Positions 1 through 10,984 of a stretch of 64,000 nucleotides of DNA are shown here, in pieces. Both the position numbers and the translations under genes were made by a program. The notes under the pieces were generated by a model. It saw only the letters and a list, made by a program, of their open reading frames with translations, did not search any database and was not told where the DNA came from. This stretch comes from Astropecten irregularis. Lineage: Eukaryota > Echinodermata > Asteroidea > Paxillosida > Astropectinidae. Location of the stretch: assembly GCA_963971285.1 (NCBI GenBank), contig OZ020251.1, positions 6,014,001 to 6,078,000 on the forward strand, written 5' to 3'. Position 1 is the stretch's first letter. The number at the start of each line of letters is the position of its first letter.

Positions 1-1330
1 ATCAGTCAGTAAATAACTTCAAAGGAATTAATCCCAATGGTCAAAGTCCATTGTTTGTCATTGCATTTTATTCGTTGCTTATCATTTTTACAACATAAAT
101 GTACATAATGGCAAATAATAATAAAAGATCATTTTCTTTGAGCGGGTAGCGATAGACTCCAATATAATGTGAATAAATCTGGGGAAATCAATTCCTGATA
201 ATTATGGTAAGTTGAGTCAGTAAAAATGAATCCATAAATCCAATGTTTAAAAAAAATATACAATTTGGTCATAAAAATTCTTATATTTATAATCAATTAA
301 ATCTGTATTGAGTACATTCATATATATTAAATATTTCGTTTGATTGAAAAAAAAAATAGTTTCACTTACAATATTGGCAATGGTGTAATCAATACATAAC
401 ACAAATCACAACCTATATAATTATTTGGAAAACAAAGTCAAATTGCGCGGGCCAGTTAAATATTTACCCAATGAGTGCAATGTACTGAGAGGAGACAGGT
501 TACCAGACAATGTCTGTTGGGGAGAGAGCTTCGGGCTTGAATTTCTCCTTTTATCCAAACTTGGTAATTTCATACTCTTGATTTTTTGTCAAGAAAATGC
601 AGATAGTGAGACTAATGAGCGTGATCCAAAATTAGGTAACACTAAAAAACATAAGATCAAATTCCTTCAACACCCTTAAAAATTACTTCTTTTCAATAAT
701 ATAAAAGAAATTTCTTACATTATTTAATAAACCAAAGTTAAACAAGTTTCCAAGTTTTAATAATAAAAAAAATCAGTAGACTCAGGGGAAGGTAGTCATT
801 TGTATTGATGTCCGTCCCTCACGCTCTAAAATCTTCTCTAAAAAAAAAAAATAGACAAATTGAAAATGGCATGTGGCCAACTTGCACTGGTGTCAGGGCT
901 AAACATTCACATGTTTTTTTTACTGACAATAAGTATTCAAGAAATCTTTAGCGAAGCAGTTAATGCATGTGATGGATGGATTTGGATCACGCTCTGAAAC
1001 CCTGATGGAATCAGGGCTTCTACTAAGGATTAATCTTTAGTGAAATTTGGAAATATGTGTAAAAATTGCAATATGTAAAATGGTATGTAATTAAACATAC
1101 TCTGTATGAGTCCTTTTGTATAAAATTGAAATTGCTGGAAGGTGGATATATAGAAAATTGATTGGACGGGAGTGGGATTCGAGCCAGCGACCTCCCAATA
1201 CTGCTCTACCAATCAGCCCTATATTGGCAGTGTCCCATACACCAAATCTGTTCAGTTACCACTCAGAAGCAATGGAACCACCCATAAAACTGCTATGTGA
1301 GCCTATATTGAATAGTGGACGGAATGTATA
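1..1330. other. AT-rich non-coding stretch downstream of the BBOX1-like gene
   Basis: No supported coding sequence. The open frames here are short, lack domains and have no splice support. The one recognisable item is the tRNA-like fragment near 1163-1228, listed separately. Confidence 0.5.
1163..1228 (-). repeat. tRNA-like SINE fragment
   Basis: The plus strand carries gggagtgggattcgagcc, which on the minus strand gives a B-box-like GGCTCGAATCCC. A GGTAGAGCAGTATTGGGAGG-like A-box side follows. It is a diverged relative of the tRNA-headed repeats at 9942, 62019 and 63811, not a working tRNA. Confidence 0.45.
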
Positions 1331-1545
1331 TTAACCCTAACCCTCCTGATTACCACAATTTACCAGACATATCTTTTTCCTACGGATAGTGTGGTATCCA
1401 GAATACCACAACAAACCACAGTGTGGTCTGTTGTGGTAATGCATGGTTTATGAGTTATGATCCAGTTCCCCTGTGGAAACTACGGTAGTGTGTGGTAAGC
1501 AGCTCTTGTCTTGTGTGGTAGTTGCAGAGGGTTAGGATTACAGTT
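1331..1545. mobile_element. Foldback element with CCCTAACCCTC ends
   Basis: It begins taaccctaaccctcctgatt and ends gcagagggttaggatt, so the termini are inverted. Between them are many tgtggtatt/taccaca words that fold on each other. A single end of the same kind occurs at about 6324-6356 (gtggtaggtgcagagggtta) in intron 2 of the BBOX1-like gene. Confidence 0.5.
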
Positions 1546-1646
1546 AAGATTGAAGATACATGCCTCTCAACACAGTGATATAAACAAGTTTTGGCATGGC
1601 AACCAGTCTCCTGTTGTACTTGGCAGCAAAAGGACTCGAAGTACAG

Positions 1647-1813
1647 CTACAGCCGTTTGATGTTGAAGAGGTTCTCCCTCAGAACGCGCATGCGTGATCG
1701 AACCTCGTCCCAATCAATGTAGCCGCCCTCCAACAGACGACCACTGCCAGCGGCAATCTCAAACGCACTGCGTCCATGCAACAGTCGTCTGTTATTAAAA
1801 GTGATGATCTCAC
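1647..1813 (-). CDS. BBOX1: BBOX1-like coding exon 5 (last iron ligand, stop)
   Basis: 167 nt. The acceptor is tttttcgatag. It encodes GEIITFNNRRLLHGRSAFEI, then SGRLLEGGYIDWDEVRSRMR and an end in NIKRL-TAG. It contains iron ligand H352 and the 2-oxoglutarate-binding R365. I did not identify a convincing AATAAA close downstream. Confidence 0.92.
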
Positions 1814-4800
1814 CTATCGAAAAACATTAAATGAAAAACAGCAAAGTTGAGGGTCAATCACCTGACAAAAAACTTGAGTTAGGAAGATAAGGTTGACCAC
1901 TGTTTGGGCCCTGCCACTGAAAAAAAAAGGCAAAGAATTCAACTGACAGCCATGACGGAAACAGGGTTATTTCCTCCAAGGGTTAACTTATTTGATGCAA
2001 GTCATAATGAACTTCAATCTCAGGTGTGTAAACTGGTGTAGCTTATCTAAAAAGTTAGATTTTCAGGGTTTTTTTCCTACAATTATACACTACGAATGCA
2101 GCGGCAGCAATTTTTATCAAAACGCCCTCTGTTGGTATCATAGGTTTGTGCACAAGTGATGGCCGTCAGTGGAATTCTTTCCAAGAAAAGATTGCCAGAA
2201 CTGGGCTCTGCCTGGAGTCTGGGGCTTCTATAATCCAGAGCTTTGAACTTTTCACTTCAAGCCCCTGCTTTGTCCTGGATCATAGTTGGCATAAATCTGA
2301 TTGATAGATTTAGTCCACATTGAACATGGACAGTATCTAGAAGCCAGGCTTCATTGATTTAAAGTTTAAAAGCCAATATTAGCCATGGAGGCCTTGCCAG
2401 ACTGGGCCCAACCATTTTCTAAGTTTCTCTCCCTTAATCATAACTAAAATAAAAATGCGTGTGGTCTAAATTTCATGGCTTCTGACTGCCAAAACGAACA
2501 AAGATAATTGACTATTGGGGTCACCACTAACATGATGGCTCAGTATGGTATTCAAGTGGTAGCTGGTTCAAATTCTGTTCCGGTAGGCCCCTAATTTGTT
2601 CTTTGTTCACTTTTCAATAAAATGAAAGGATTTATAAGAACTTTTATAAACCACTTGTCAAGTATATGCATTGCAACGGACTACATAATAAATTAGACGC
2701 AGTTATTAATGATATTTCCAAAGCAAAAACAACAACGTACTAAGGCTGCAGTTTGTATCCGGTTAACCGACTGTTTAAAGGGTACCCGGGTACATTTTCC
2801 CAGTTAGGTTAATCGAAAAGTATCTTTTTAATGGCCTCTTCTTTTTGAAACATAGACACTTCTAGAGTTCACAAAGAAAAAAAGTCAACGATCTTTTGAA
2901 AATTGGACCAGCAGGCTTATGCAAAACAAAGGCCAAACATTTTGCTATGTCTACCACTGCCAAATGTTGTGACAAAAGAATGTTGTCAACCAAGTTCCTA
3001 AAAGACCCAAACTTACTATTTCTTTGTTTTTCTTTGTTTTCTTTGTTATACGGGTAATCGTAACCGTAACCGAAAAACAGAAGGGTAACCAGTTACAAAA
3101 TTATTTGTAAACTTACAGCCCTACAACGTACCTTCACTGAGCCGATGGTGTAGCAGATTCTCAGGCAGGTAGATCAATCGATTCAACAACTTGAGTGCTT
3201 CGTACATCTTGTTCACCTTCTCCACAGGCATCAACATGTATGGGGCACGGAGAGGGTCGCTGTATCTCATGCACAGTTCACCACGAAGATCAAAACTAGG
3301 AAAGAAGGACACATGGAAATTTACACTAAGGGAGAGACATTTTAAAAAAATCAGGCCCTGCTGTTGATAAGCCAGGGCAGACTAAAGGCGCCTTTCCATA
3401 TGCGCATTTTTTTCATCCGCTGCGTATACTTTGCGTATACGTTGCATGTGTATTAACATTGCCCATTAAAAAGACGTGCCCGACCTTTTCCAACGGACAC
3501 GCACATATGGAAAGGGTCGCTTGTTTTTTTATAATGATAAATTTTTTGGCAATGCGATGCACAGGCAACGTATACGCAGTGGATGAAAAAACGCGCATAT
3601 GGAAAGGTGCCTTATGGCGATCAGGCATCCCCCTGAGACCTTTGAACTTCATAATAGAAAAGATTTGTGTAGAATCAATAAAGCAAGGGGCCGATTTCAT
3701 CAAACTTACGACGCGCCGCAGAGTTAAGACGCATCCTTTCTCTATGGACTCACCGCATAGATGGGACGCGTCGCAGCTAGGACGCGTCGCAAATCGAGTT
3801 GCGATGCTTCGCAGAGCTTTAAGAAATCGGCCCCAGGTCACTGAATTGCTTAGCCAAACTGAAGTCCAGCTGAAATGATGTCTGAAAATTGGCTAATTGT
3901 TAAGCTTCAACAGGATACAGTGTGATGCCTGCGATCAAAGTTGGATTACAGACGCCTAGCTTAATAAAATTAAATACCCCAGTACAGCCAAAACCTTATA
4001 ATACCATAAAAGTCAAAAGCATGCAAGGCTAAAGCAATAATGATCCCATGAACAATGAAGATTGGGAAGGTATTTCTGTTTGACGGAAGATAATAAAAGT
4101 TAGGGGGAGAAAATTTACTACTGTTACTTATCAGGCTCAGTCACTGCAAAGCCTTGTCAGGCCTGGGCACTCAGCTAACCTCTTGGCTGCCCTGATTTAA
4201 CTAAAATAGAGCTCCTTACAATCAATAGTGTCTAGCTTCTGGATACTCTCCTTGATCAATGTGGACTCAATTTGTGTATCAGGTTAGTGCCACTGCCAAC
4301 TAAGATTCAGGACATGGCTGGTGAGCACTTGAAGTTGATAGTTCAAGGCTTGAGGACTACATGTATAGAAGCTAAAGACCCCTGGCAAAGCCCAGACTAG
4401 TCTTGGTTTGTGACATATACTCAAACCGCACTGACCGGCACGCACGTACATGTATGTAAGTACACTCGTACAGGTGATCCGCACACAAGTACGCACGGAA
4501 CTGTCATCTAAACGTCTTGGGGATCCTGAAAAATCCCCCCCCCCCCTAACCAGTTAACATGTACACACACATGTATGTGCATGCAGTCCAGTACAGGTAA
4601 TCATACATATTCAACCGTGTGTCATGGAGACGACGTACCACGCTACATAACAACATGCGCACACAACTCACAGCCTTTACAGGATTCCCAAGACGTTATT
4701 ATAGAGAGGTCTTTACGTACACGGTACATACATAGGCCTTTTCTCACTAGAGTGCTCATCCCCGGGTAGAACTCACCCCGGAGCCGCCCCGGGGTAAAAA

Positions 4801-7800
4801 GTTCAACCCTGGTCCTGAGAAGGGTTGAACTAGCCCCGGAGAAAGGGCAATCTCAGGGGTGGCATAGGGGGTGACAGAAGGGTGAACAGTACAGGTAATA
4901 TTCAACCGTGTGTCATGGAGATGATGTACCACGCTACATAACAACGTGCACACACAACTCACAGCCTTTACAGGATTCCCTAGACATTATTACAGAGAGG
5001 TCTTTACGTACACGGTACATGTACAGGCCTTTTCCCACTAGAGGGCTCATCCCCGGGGCGAACTCACCTCTGAGCCGCCCCGCGGTTAAAATTTCAACTC
5101 TTGTCCTGAGCAGGGTTGAACTAACCCCGGAGAAAAGGCAAACTCAGGGGTGGCTCGGGGGTGACGGAGGGGTGAACATTTCAAGTGGAAATCGTGGCTT
5201 ATTTTCACCCCCTGCATCACCCCGGGGCCCACCCCAGAGATTGGTCAAGTGGGAAAAGGCCTTATGTGCATGCGGGTGAGTGAGTGGAATCGGTGTGTAC
5301 GTTCCAGTAAAAACAACGCAGTGAACCAAGACTAAGTCCAGGGGCCAATTTCATAAAACTGTTAAGCACAAACATTTGCTAAGCATGACATTTCTGTCTT
5401 AATAAAATCAGGGTTAACAACCAAATGTCCACGTGTTGTGTATCACTTGTGATTGTTCTTTGGCTGTTGCTCGCTGACCATGAATATCAAATGGAATTTT
5501 CAGTGGTGGTTCGTTTAATTAGGCGAGACATTTTTGTGCTGAGAAATTTTTTGTGCTTAACAGTTTTATGAAATTGGCCCGAGCCAGTATTACAGATTCA
5601 CTCTCTCAGCGAACTTACTCAATAATCGGTCGTCTCAGTTTCATATGAAAAGAGAACTGATCATACGAAGAGATCTTGAAGTCCATAGGTACGCCACTAA
5701 GTATCTTATACTCATCTGGGTAGTTCTTCTTTAGTTGGTTCACGATATGCCATCCATCTACAAACTGGTTCTCACCACCGGTACCCTTGGCTTGCTCTAT
5801 GCAGTGCAGTAATTGAACCTGTGATCAAAAAATTCCATTGAGAATTTTAACAAGAATGTAGGGTTTGCATGGTGCATTTACACCAACCATAGGCTATTTA
5901 ACACAGACTGTTCATGCACCTACCACACATACAGTACACAAGGCAACAAAAGCTGCTTACCACTCATTACCATAGTCTCCACAGTACAGGCCCAATTTTG
6001 TGGAATTATTTACGGCCTATTTTTGTGCTTATGGGCACTGCTACGCGTGAAATCTATTTTATGGAATCCGTAAGCAAGACTCTCGGTTAGCAAAGAATTT
6101 CTAGGGTAATTTTCTGCTAACGCGCTGTTGTATACATGCATTCTGCACAAATTCATTGCTTACCGTTACCAAAAAGGAAACTCCACCGTGAAATATGCTA
6201 ACCGTAACCAAAAACGGTAACGGATAACGGATTCCATGAAATTGGGCCCAGGGGGACTGGACCATGTAATGCATTAACGGCAGTTCAGAATACCAAACTT
6301 TGGAGAATTAAAAATAGCTCATCCTGTGTGGTAGGTGCAGAGGGTTAGGGTTAAGGGAGTTGCACTTACATGTACATGTACAGTACATGTAAATACTGGT
6401 GGGCCCTGCCCCTGAAAAGCCTGGCCAGGCCTTAGCTTTGCCTGGGGATTTGGTCTTCTATACTCTCTAGACTTCAACTTCAAGCCCCTACACCTAGACC
6501 ATACTTTGCACTATCCCAATCAACAATATCCAGGCGCCATGTTTCCTTATTGACAGTATTCTGATGCCAGGCTTGAATAATTGTTAGCAGCTCATTTGTA
6601 ATAAAGTTCAGAGTCAACAAGAGTGTGATTTCAGGCTCAAAGGCCCAAGCCTGGCCCGGCTTTTCAGTGGCTTGGCCCAACTAGGAAACTTACATCGGGA
6701 GGGTGTTCGTAGTATGGCAGATCAGTATGCAGAATCAGTTTCTTGGACGTGTATCCAAGGTTGCTGGCATTTGGCTTGCTTTCCACTTGGAATTCTTCCC
6801 TGCAAAGAAACAAAACAATCACAACTGGTCAACCGAATGTCCAGGGCTCTCAAGACTCTTGTACTGCACCTCTGGCCAGAGTTGGGACTTTGGACAATAC
6901 TCAGGTCAGTTCCAATGGGAGACTTTTGGAGAGTCGGTCTTGAGTCAACAGCGCACGCGCACACACACGCAATACAAAGCGTGCATGCTCACAATTGCGT
7001 AAGCATGGCTTGCACGTGCGCTGTTGGCTCAAGACCGACTCTCCAAAAGTCTCCCATTATAGTCAGGCCACGTACTAGCTGCAGTTAGGATTAGACTGCC
7101 ACAGCCATACATGTAATGCAGAACATTATGTACAGTATAGTTTTCAAGAATAAAACTACAACATGTAAAGGAATTACCCTTGCTGTGGTTATTTGAGAGA
7201 TGAAATAAGATCATTATTAGGTCATTCATATCAGCATACAATTTTTGTTTACATTACAATCTGAAGAAGAAAAAAAACGGTGTCAAATTTGAAAGAAATA
7301 ATTATTACAGAAGAACATGTCAGACCAAGGGTTATGATCAACGCAACTACATGTACATGTACATGTACTTCAATTCAAATTCAATTAAAAAAAAAAAAAC
7401 AATAGAGTCATCACATGCACAAAATTAGAATTTGGTCCTAAGTTTAAATTCTGTAAATAATAAATAGGCCTAACTACCACAGATGTACAGATCTAGACCT
7501 GGCTCCCAGTAACTAGGGTGCTGAACTCCCTTTTTGTTTATTTTGTGGGTCGATGGTAGACCGACCGTCGACTCCCACGGGGAGTTGAGCATCCCAGTTA
7601 CAGGGTCTGGCATGTACAAGGCCTACATCTTATCAAAGTGCAGATGAAAAGGTAAAACATTCAAAATTCTACGTGAAGTCACATTTAGAAGTTCGGACAA
7701 ATTCGCACGTGGCCCCATTAACTTACACGTAAACGTTGTGATGTTTGTTCGAACATCCGGGTAACGCTGTCGATAACAAAGGGCATATTCTAGTATAAAT

Positions 7801-8797
7801 AGCTCGAGCGCGGAGCCCTACTACAAATCCGGGGTTCCTGAAGTTTAGTAGGCCTACACCCAGCCTAGGTTTAGTACACTCAAGTTAGCTGGTACCCAGC
7901 TTCTACTCACCTAAAATTTAGGTGAGTAGAAGCTGGGTACCAGCTAACCTGAGTGTACTAAACTTCAGGAACCCCACAAACGCTACGGCATTAGTGTCTT
8001 TTACGCCACCCATATTATTTTCAGTATTTATTTGGGCAAGAAACTGCTTTTTTAACTGAAATATTGCCGAAATATGTTCATTTTAGGGTTTACAGGACTC
8101 ATGAATAAATTTGCTTTAAGTAACAAATCTCATTTTGGAAGAGAAGAAGTTAAATAAATACTGAAAAAAAAAATATGGGTGGCGTAAAAGACACTAACCC
8201 CAATTCTACATCATTTTCTCATTTTGTTATAAACGGCTTGCATATTTACCCATAAACTGTTTTCCTGAAAAATGCCACCCGCTTCGTCAGTTCAAGACAG
8301 ACCCCTTTTTTGGTTGGAGCTCCTTTGACCAGGGCAATCCCAGTTGTTTGTACGGTATGAAGCCACTTGTACAGCTCACTGTCGCTGGTCAGAAGTGAGC
8401 TGTAGTCGAAGAATGGGATGTTCCCATTCATCTCAGCGCCCCATACATTGAGCTCCGGAGTGCTGATGGGGTCAGGATCAGACTCCGAGAAACGTTGGCG
8501 ATCCAGCCAGGTGGTAGAGTACTTGCTGCCGTGCTGATCCGGCCAGAGTACCTCCAGGACCCGCCCCTCGTCACTCACGGACTCGGACACAGGTTTGATC
8601 TCGGTGTCCATGTCGGCCACGAACGCTTCCCGCTGAAAACACTGGGAGTTGTAGCATGTTGGGCACTGGCAGTTGTCTCTCAGCCACACGTAAGGGTACT
8701 TGCCAAGGTAGCCATTGCTGAACTCCACCTTGAACCGTTTCAATTCATCTTCCCGAGAAACTTGCACGATTCGTTCAACTTGCTGGTCGTCCGCCAT
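1647..8797 (-). CDS. BBOX1: Gamma-butyrobetaine dioxygenase (BBOX1-like), complete, 5 coding exons
   Basis: Predicted Fe(II)/2-oxoglutarate dioxygenase that hydroxylates gamma-butyrobetaine to L-carnitine, the last step of carnitine synthesis, in the cytosol. Exons on the minus strand are 8797-8250, 6799-6694, 5818-5619, 3295-3132 and 1813-1647. All borders are GT/AG, phases agree, and the total is 1185 nt, or 394 residues, against about 387 for vertebrate BBOX1. The N-terminal zinc site is visible as C43-x-C45-x2-C48 plus H89 (DNCQCPTC; WPDQHG). Iron ligands are H207 and D209 (LILHTDLP) and H352 (RRLLHGR). R365 (GRLLEG) is the expected 2-oxoglutarate contact. VQLLHCIEQ and DGWHIVNQLKKN are family blocks. 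The start is the ATG at 8797; an upstream in-frame GTG at 8806 is not a credible eukaryotic start. TMLHE is the nearest alternative, but the length, the absence of a mitochondrial leader and the motifs favour BBOX1. Confidence 0.93.
2199..2409. mobile_element. Foldback element, GGGCCCTG/CAGGC family, copy 1 (intron 4)
   Basis: It begins ctgggctctgcctggag and ends ggccttgccagactgggcc. Internally it shares cttcaagccc, atccag/atctag and gccaggcttcattgattt with the copy at 6401-6678. It is non-autonomous, with no open frame. Confidence 0.45.
2460..2630 (+). repeat. Decayed SINE, plus orientation
   Basis: It carries gtggtctaaatttcatggct, then tgactgccaaaacgaacaaa, gataattgactattggggtcacc, a truncated tRNA-like part with atggctcagtatgg and ggttcaaattc, and the tail tttgttcacttttcaataaa. 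The same modules occur, better preserved and in the other orientation, at 9942-10175 and 62019-62270. Confidence 0.5.
3132..3295 (-). CDS. BBOX1: BBOX1-like coding exon 4
   Basis: 164 nt. The acceptor is ccttctttcctag and the donor is GAAG|GTACGT. It encodes FDLRGELCMRYSDPLRAPYM through NLLHHRLSE, the segment with the substrate-side loop and the VEKVNKMYEAL helix. Confidence 0.91.
3383..3614. mobile_element. Foldback element with TAAAGGCGCCTTTCCATATGCGC ends (intron 3)
   Basis: The left arm, taaaggcgcctttccatatg followed by cgcatttttttcatccgctgcgtatac, pairs with the right arm gtatacgcagtggatgaaaa then cgcgcatatggaaaggtgcctta. Arms are about 44 bp. Open frames on both strands here are only the translated arms. 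Confidence 0.7.
3687..3834. mobile_element. Short foldback, GGGGCCGATTTC ends (intron 3)
   Basis: Left end ggggccgatttcatcaaact, right end agctttaagaaatcggcccc. The centre is rich in gacgcgtcgc palindromes. It shares the GGGCCRATTTC terminus with the elements at 5342 and 5989. Confidence 0.6.
4586..5270 (+). repeat. Tandem duplication of about 300 bp with GC-rich palindromes (intron 3)
   Basis: The block starting cagtacaggtaatcatacat near 4590 recurs from 4889 with about 90% similarity by eye (accgtgtgtcatggagacga; gaggtctttacgtacacggt). Each unit contains cccggggtaaaa, gttcaaccctggtcctgaga and agggttgaac, which can pair. The open frames across it are artefacts of this repeat. Confidence 0.6.
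5342..5580. mobile_element. Foldback element, GGGCCAATTTCATAAAACTG ends (intron 3)
   Basis: The left arm gggccaatttcataaaactg followed by ttaagcaca is the near-perfect inverse of the right arm tgtgcttaacagttttatga then aattggccc. Total is 239 bp, with no coding capacity. Confidence 0.75.
5619..5818 (-). CDS. BBOX1: BBOX1-like coding exon 3
   Basis: 200 nt. The acceptor is ttgatcacag and the donor is GA|GTAAGT. It encodes VQLLHCIEQAKGTGGENQ through MKLRRPIIE. The stretch from VQLLHCI to the QLKKN block matches the conserved core of the family. It ends with two bases of a split codon. Confidence 0.92.
5989..6248. mobile_element. Foldback element, GGCCCAATTTTGTGGAATT ends (intron 2)
   Basis: Left end ggcccaattttgtggaatta, right end ggattccatgaaattgggcc. 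The inside has further inverted words (accgtaacc / ggtaacgg). Confidence 0.65.
6401..6678. mobile_element. Foldback element, GGGCCCTG/CAGGC family, copy 2 (intron 2)
   Basis: Left end gggccctgcccctgaaaagc then ctggccaggc; right end gcctggcccggcttttcagt then ggcttggccc. It reaches to within about 15 bp of the donor of exon 2. It is homologous to 2199-2409. Confidence 0.6.
6694..6799 (-). CDS. BBOX1: BBOX1-like coding exon 2 (HxD iron ligands)
   Basis: 106 nt. The acceptor is tttctttgcag and the donor is GAT|GTAAGT. It encodes EEFQVESKPNASN...LHTDLPYYEHPPD, including H207 and D209 of the facial triad. It ends in phase 0. Confidence 0.92.
6914..7058. mobile_element. Foldback element, AATGGGAGACTTTTGGAGAG ends, copy 1 (intron 1)
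   Basis: The left arm aatgggagacttttggagag then tcggtcttgagtcaacagcgcacg matches the inverse of the right arm over about 44 bp with very few mismatches. A shorter copy with the same arms lies at 41167-41258. Confidence 0.75.
7831..7975. mobile_element. Near-perfect palindrome with one partly duplicated arm (intron 1)
   Basis: Arms ggggttcctgaagtttagta and tactaaacttcaggaacccc bracket cactcaagttagctggtacc...gcttctactcacctaaa and its inverse. The left arm has an extra 26 bp (ggcctacacccagcctaggt then ttagta), apparently a small internal insertion. Confidence 0.75.
7991..8197. mobile_element. Foldback element, TTAGTGTCTTTTACGCCACC ends (intron 1)
   Basis: Left end ttagtgtcttttacgccacc then catattattttcagtattt; right end aaatactgaaaaaaaaaat then atgggtggcgtaaaagacactaa. 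It lies 16 bp after the previous palindrome and ends 53 bp from coding exon 1. Confidence 0.75.
8250..8797 (-). CDS. BBOX1: BBOX1-like coding exon 1
   Basis: 548 nt, codons 1-182 plus two bases. It holds the N-terminal zinc-binding domain and the start of the catalytic domain (FFRKTVYG). The donor reads GG|GTAAAT. The ATG context is agttgacaacaATGG-like, with A at -3 and G at +4. Confidence 0.92.
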
Positions 8798-8835
8798 TGT
8801 TGACACTGCATGCAGCTAGCTGCATACAAGTTGGC

Positions 8836-8845
8836 ATTATATAAT
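8836..8845 (-). promoter_or_regulatory. Possible TATA box of the BBOX1-like gene
   Basis: On the minus strand the word attatataat lies about 40 nt upstream of the ATG. If used, the 5' untranslated region would be very short. It is the only AT-rich TATA-like word before the Mutator-like element begins at 8877. Position is the only support. Confidence 0.25.
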
Positions 8846-8888
8846 CAGTATAACATGGGTGCATTCGTTTAGCTTCCCCAGGTCAGCC

Positions 8889-9243
8889 GGTTACACTAAA
8901 TACCGGAAAACACCGGAAAACACCGGAAAACACCGGAAAACACCGGAAAACTACCGGAAAACACCGGAAAACACCGGAAAACTACCGGAAAACTACCGGA
9001 AAACACACTAAATACCGGAAAACACACTAAATACCGGAAAACACACTAAATACCGGAAAACACACTAAATACCGGAAAACACCGAAAAACACCTGAATAT
9101 ACCGGGAAACTACATGAAAACACCAGAAAACTTTTAACATAAAAGAAAACTACCGGAAAACACCTGAATATACCGGGAAACTACATGAAAATACCGGAAA
9201 ACTTTAAACATAAAGGAAAACTACCGGAAAACACCTGAATATA
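8889..9243 (+). repeat. Left CCGGAAAAC tandem array
   Basis: Repeats of accggaaaac in 10-11 bp steps alternate with cactaaataccggaaaaca words, then a diverged part with acctgaatataccgggaaac and taaaggaaaactaccgg. The inverse array is at 10985-11250. Confidence 0.85.
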
Positions 9244-9249
9244 CCTTGT

Positions 9250-9470
9250 TTTAACTGTATTATTTTGATGTATGTATTTTGACTTATAGTTTGTAATAAT
9301 GTGTTCTTAAGAATTTGTATTAGTCGTCTTAAATTTAGCTATATTTTTATGTCTATATATATTTTTAAACATCTTGTTGTACATGTATACTGTAAAGCTG
9401 AGCACCCTTTGAAAAACAGTGCCTCACTGAAGGTTTTCCCCAGCGTAAATAAGAAATAAATAAATTTATA
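9250..9470 (+). mobile_element. Possible LINE 3' tail
   Basis: An AT-rich stretch ends gtgcctcactgaaggttttc then cccagcgtaaataagaaataaataaattt. A short T-rich non-coding tail closing with an AAATAA-type simple repeat looks like the 3' end of a non-LTR retrotransposon. No coding part is attached. Confidence 0.35.
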
Positions 9471-9941
9471 AACTCCAGGCATTTTACAAATTTCAGAAAT
9501 TGTATAATTTTATGCCTGTTTGCATCGACGTAAACGTTGAGGGCGACTGATGATAATCAGTTGCGATTCTGGAGTTCCCTTAGCTGGATGTGCTGTTTGA
9601 TTGGTCACCACAAAAAAGGACATCGAGTTCCCTAGCAAGCAATGGATTCTCTCAAGAAATATGTGATAATGGAACACAGTTGATTTGAAGGTGTTCGTTA
9701 TCGTTATACCCTTAGAGCTTTGAAAATGCAATATAAAGGTCTATCTGCCTATATAGTAAATTCCCCGCACGATCCCCGCACCTCTCCCTCAAAAAGAAAA
9801 ACTACCGGAAAGACCGGAACATGACCAGAAAACTACCGGAAAACACCGGCACTTATTTTTATCGAAATCTGATTATGCGTGCGCGGAAACTGCCCATTTT
9901 TTAAGTTAAATAAATTTCAGTAAAAAGTGAACAAAGAAAAT

Positions 9942-10175
9942 TGACTGGAGCGGGATTCGTACCGCCGACCTCCTGAATACCGTACAGGCGCTCTACCATC
10001 CAGCCCTACGTTGGTGGTGACCCCAGTAGTCAATTATCTTTGTTCGTTTGGCAGTCAGAAGCCATTAAAACACGCACATACCGTCATTCCCCAAGGATCG
10101 TTTCAATGATACACACAGCAGTGCTGCAACCCGGGAACGGCACGTGGGGGATCACTCAAAGGGGATAAGGCTTTT
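9942..10175 (-). mobile_element. tRNA-derived SINE copy (inside the Mutator-like element)
   Basis: On the minus strand, a 3'-flanking module (aaaaagccttatcccctttg...gatccttgggga) is followed by ctgactgccaaacgaacaaa, ggggtcacc and a tRNA-like part ending TCCCGCTCCAGTCAA. The D-arm is deleted here (ctctaccatccagccc on the plus strand). It is the same family as 62019-62270 and 63811-64000. Confidence 0.6.
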
Positions 10176-10182
10176 TAATTAA

Positions 10183-10245
10183 TATAATAATCAAATAACC
10201 ACAAGGGATTCAGTCAGTTTCCCTTGTGGTTATTTGATGATTAAA
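10183..10245. repeat. Hairpin ATCAAATAACCACAAGGG, copy 1
   Basis: The arm aatcaaataaccacaaggg pairs with cccttgtggttatttgatgatt around a short core with cagtcag. Similar hairpins follow SINE modules at 43262 and 62270, and single arms occur near 36520 and 53725. Confidence 0.65.
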
Positions 10246-10712
10246 TAAATTTGCACACGACGCTTTCAAACCGACCAGACGAAAATAAATATAAAGATAT
10301 CTTGTACAGGTATTCACTACTCCTTTGGTAGTTGGGGTCTGTATATTCTCTGTATGAAGGCAATAAAATAACCTGACTGAAAAAAAGCACTGCAGGAACC
10401 CTTTAAAATATCTTACACTTAATTTAAACGTTCGCCAAATGATCTGATCAATGATGAAATAATATGCAACTCATCCATCTATCACTTATTGCAATAAAGT
10501 CTTGAGTCATTCACAACTAAAATAATGCTCAACGGTAAGTTCGCAATCGGTAAGGATTCGCTGCCGGCTTATGATGTTGACATGTGCATGGCCAAACAAA
10601 AAATGAAGTCATGTATTCAACGGTCAACAGAGGGCGCAAGTTCGATAAATCAATGCGCCGAGCTGATTATCATAATGTGTGTACCCTGAAATGTTTTTTA
10701 AATATGCAATTT

Positions 10713-10733
10713 GGGGGGGGGGGGGGGGGGGGG
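10713..10733 (+). repeat. Run of 21 G
   Basis: Homopolymer, a likely length-uncertain site in any assembly. Confidence 0.9.
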
Positions 10734-10984
10734 TCGTGCAATTAATATATTGTGTAATTTTGACTGGTTATGGTGTGGTGCACCCGACAACAATAATCAT
10801 AGGGAGTGGGACTGACACCACGACTGACATCACGACTGACATAACATAAAGCGCAGTAACTTGAGAAGCCCCTTACCTTTGTCAGCTTTTGGGAGGTATT
10901 CTCTGGGTTATTTTTATTTTTTTTTTTTGCGGGTTTTTGGCGGTATTTGTGAGTTGTTTTCCCAACAGTCCTGTGTTTCCCACT

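Noticed and set aside
3413..3878. Opposite 139-142 codon frames in intron 3
   Set aside because: They cover two foldback elements whose inverted arms give mirrored frames; no domain.
8798..8806. Upstream start for the BBOX1-like protein
   Set aside because: The codon at 8806-8804 is GTG; the first ATG at 8797 has a good context and gives the expected length.
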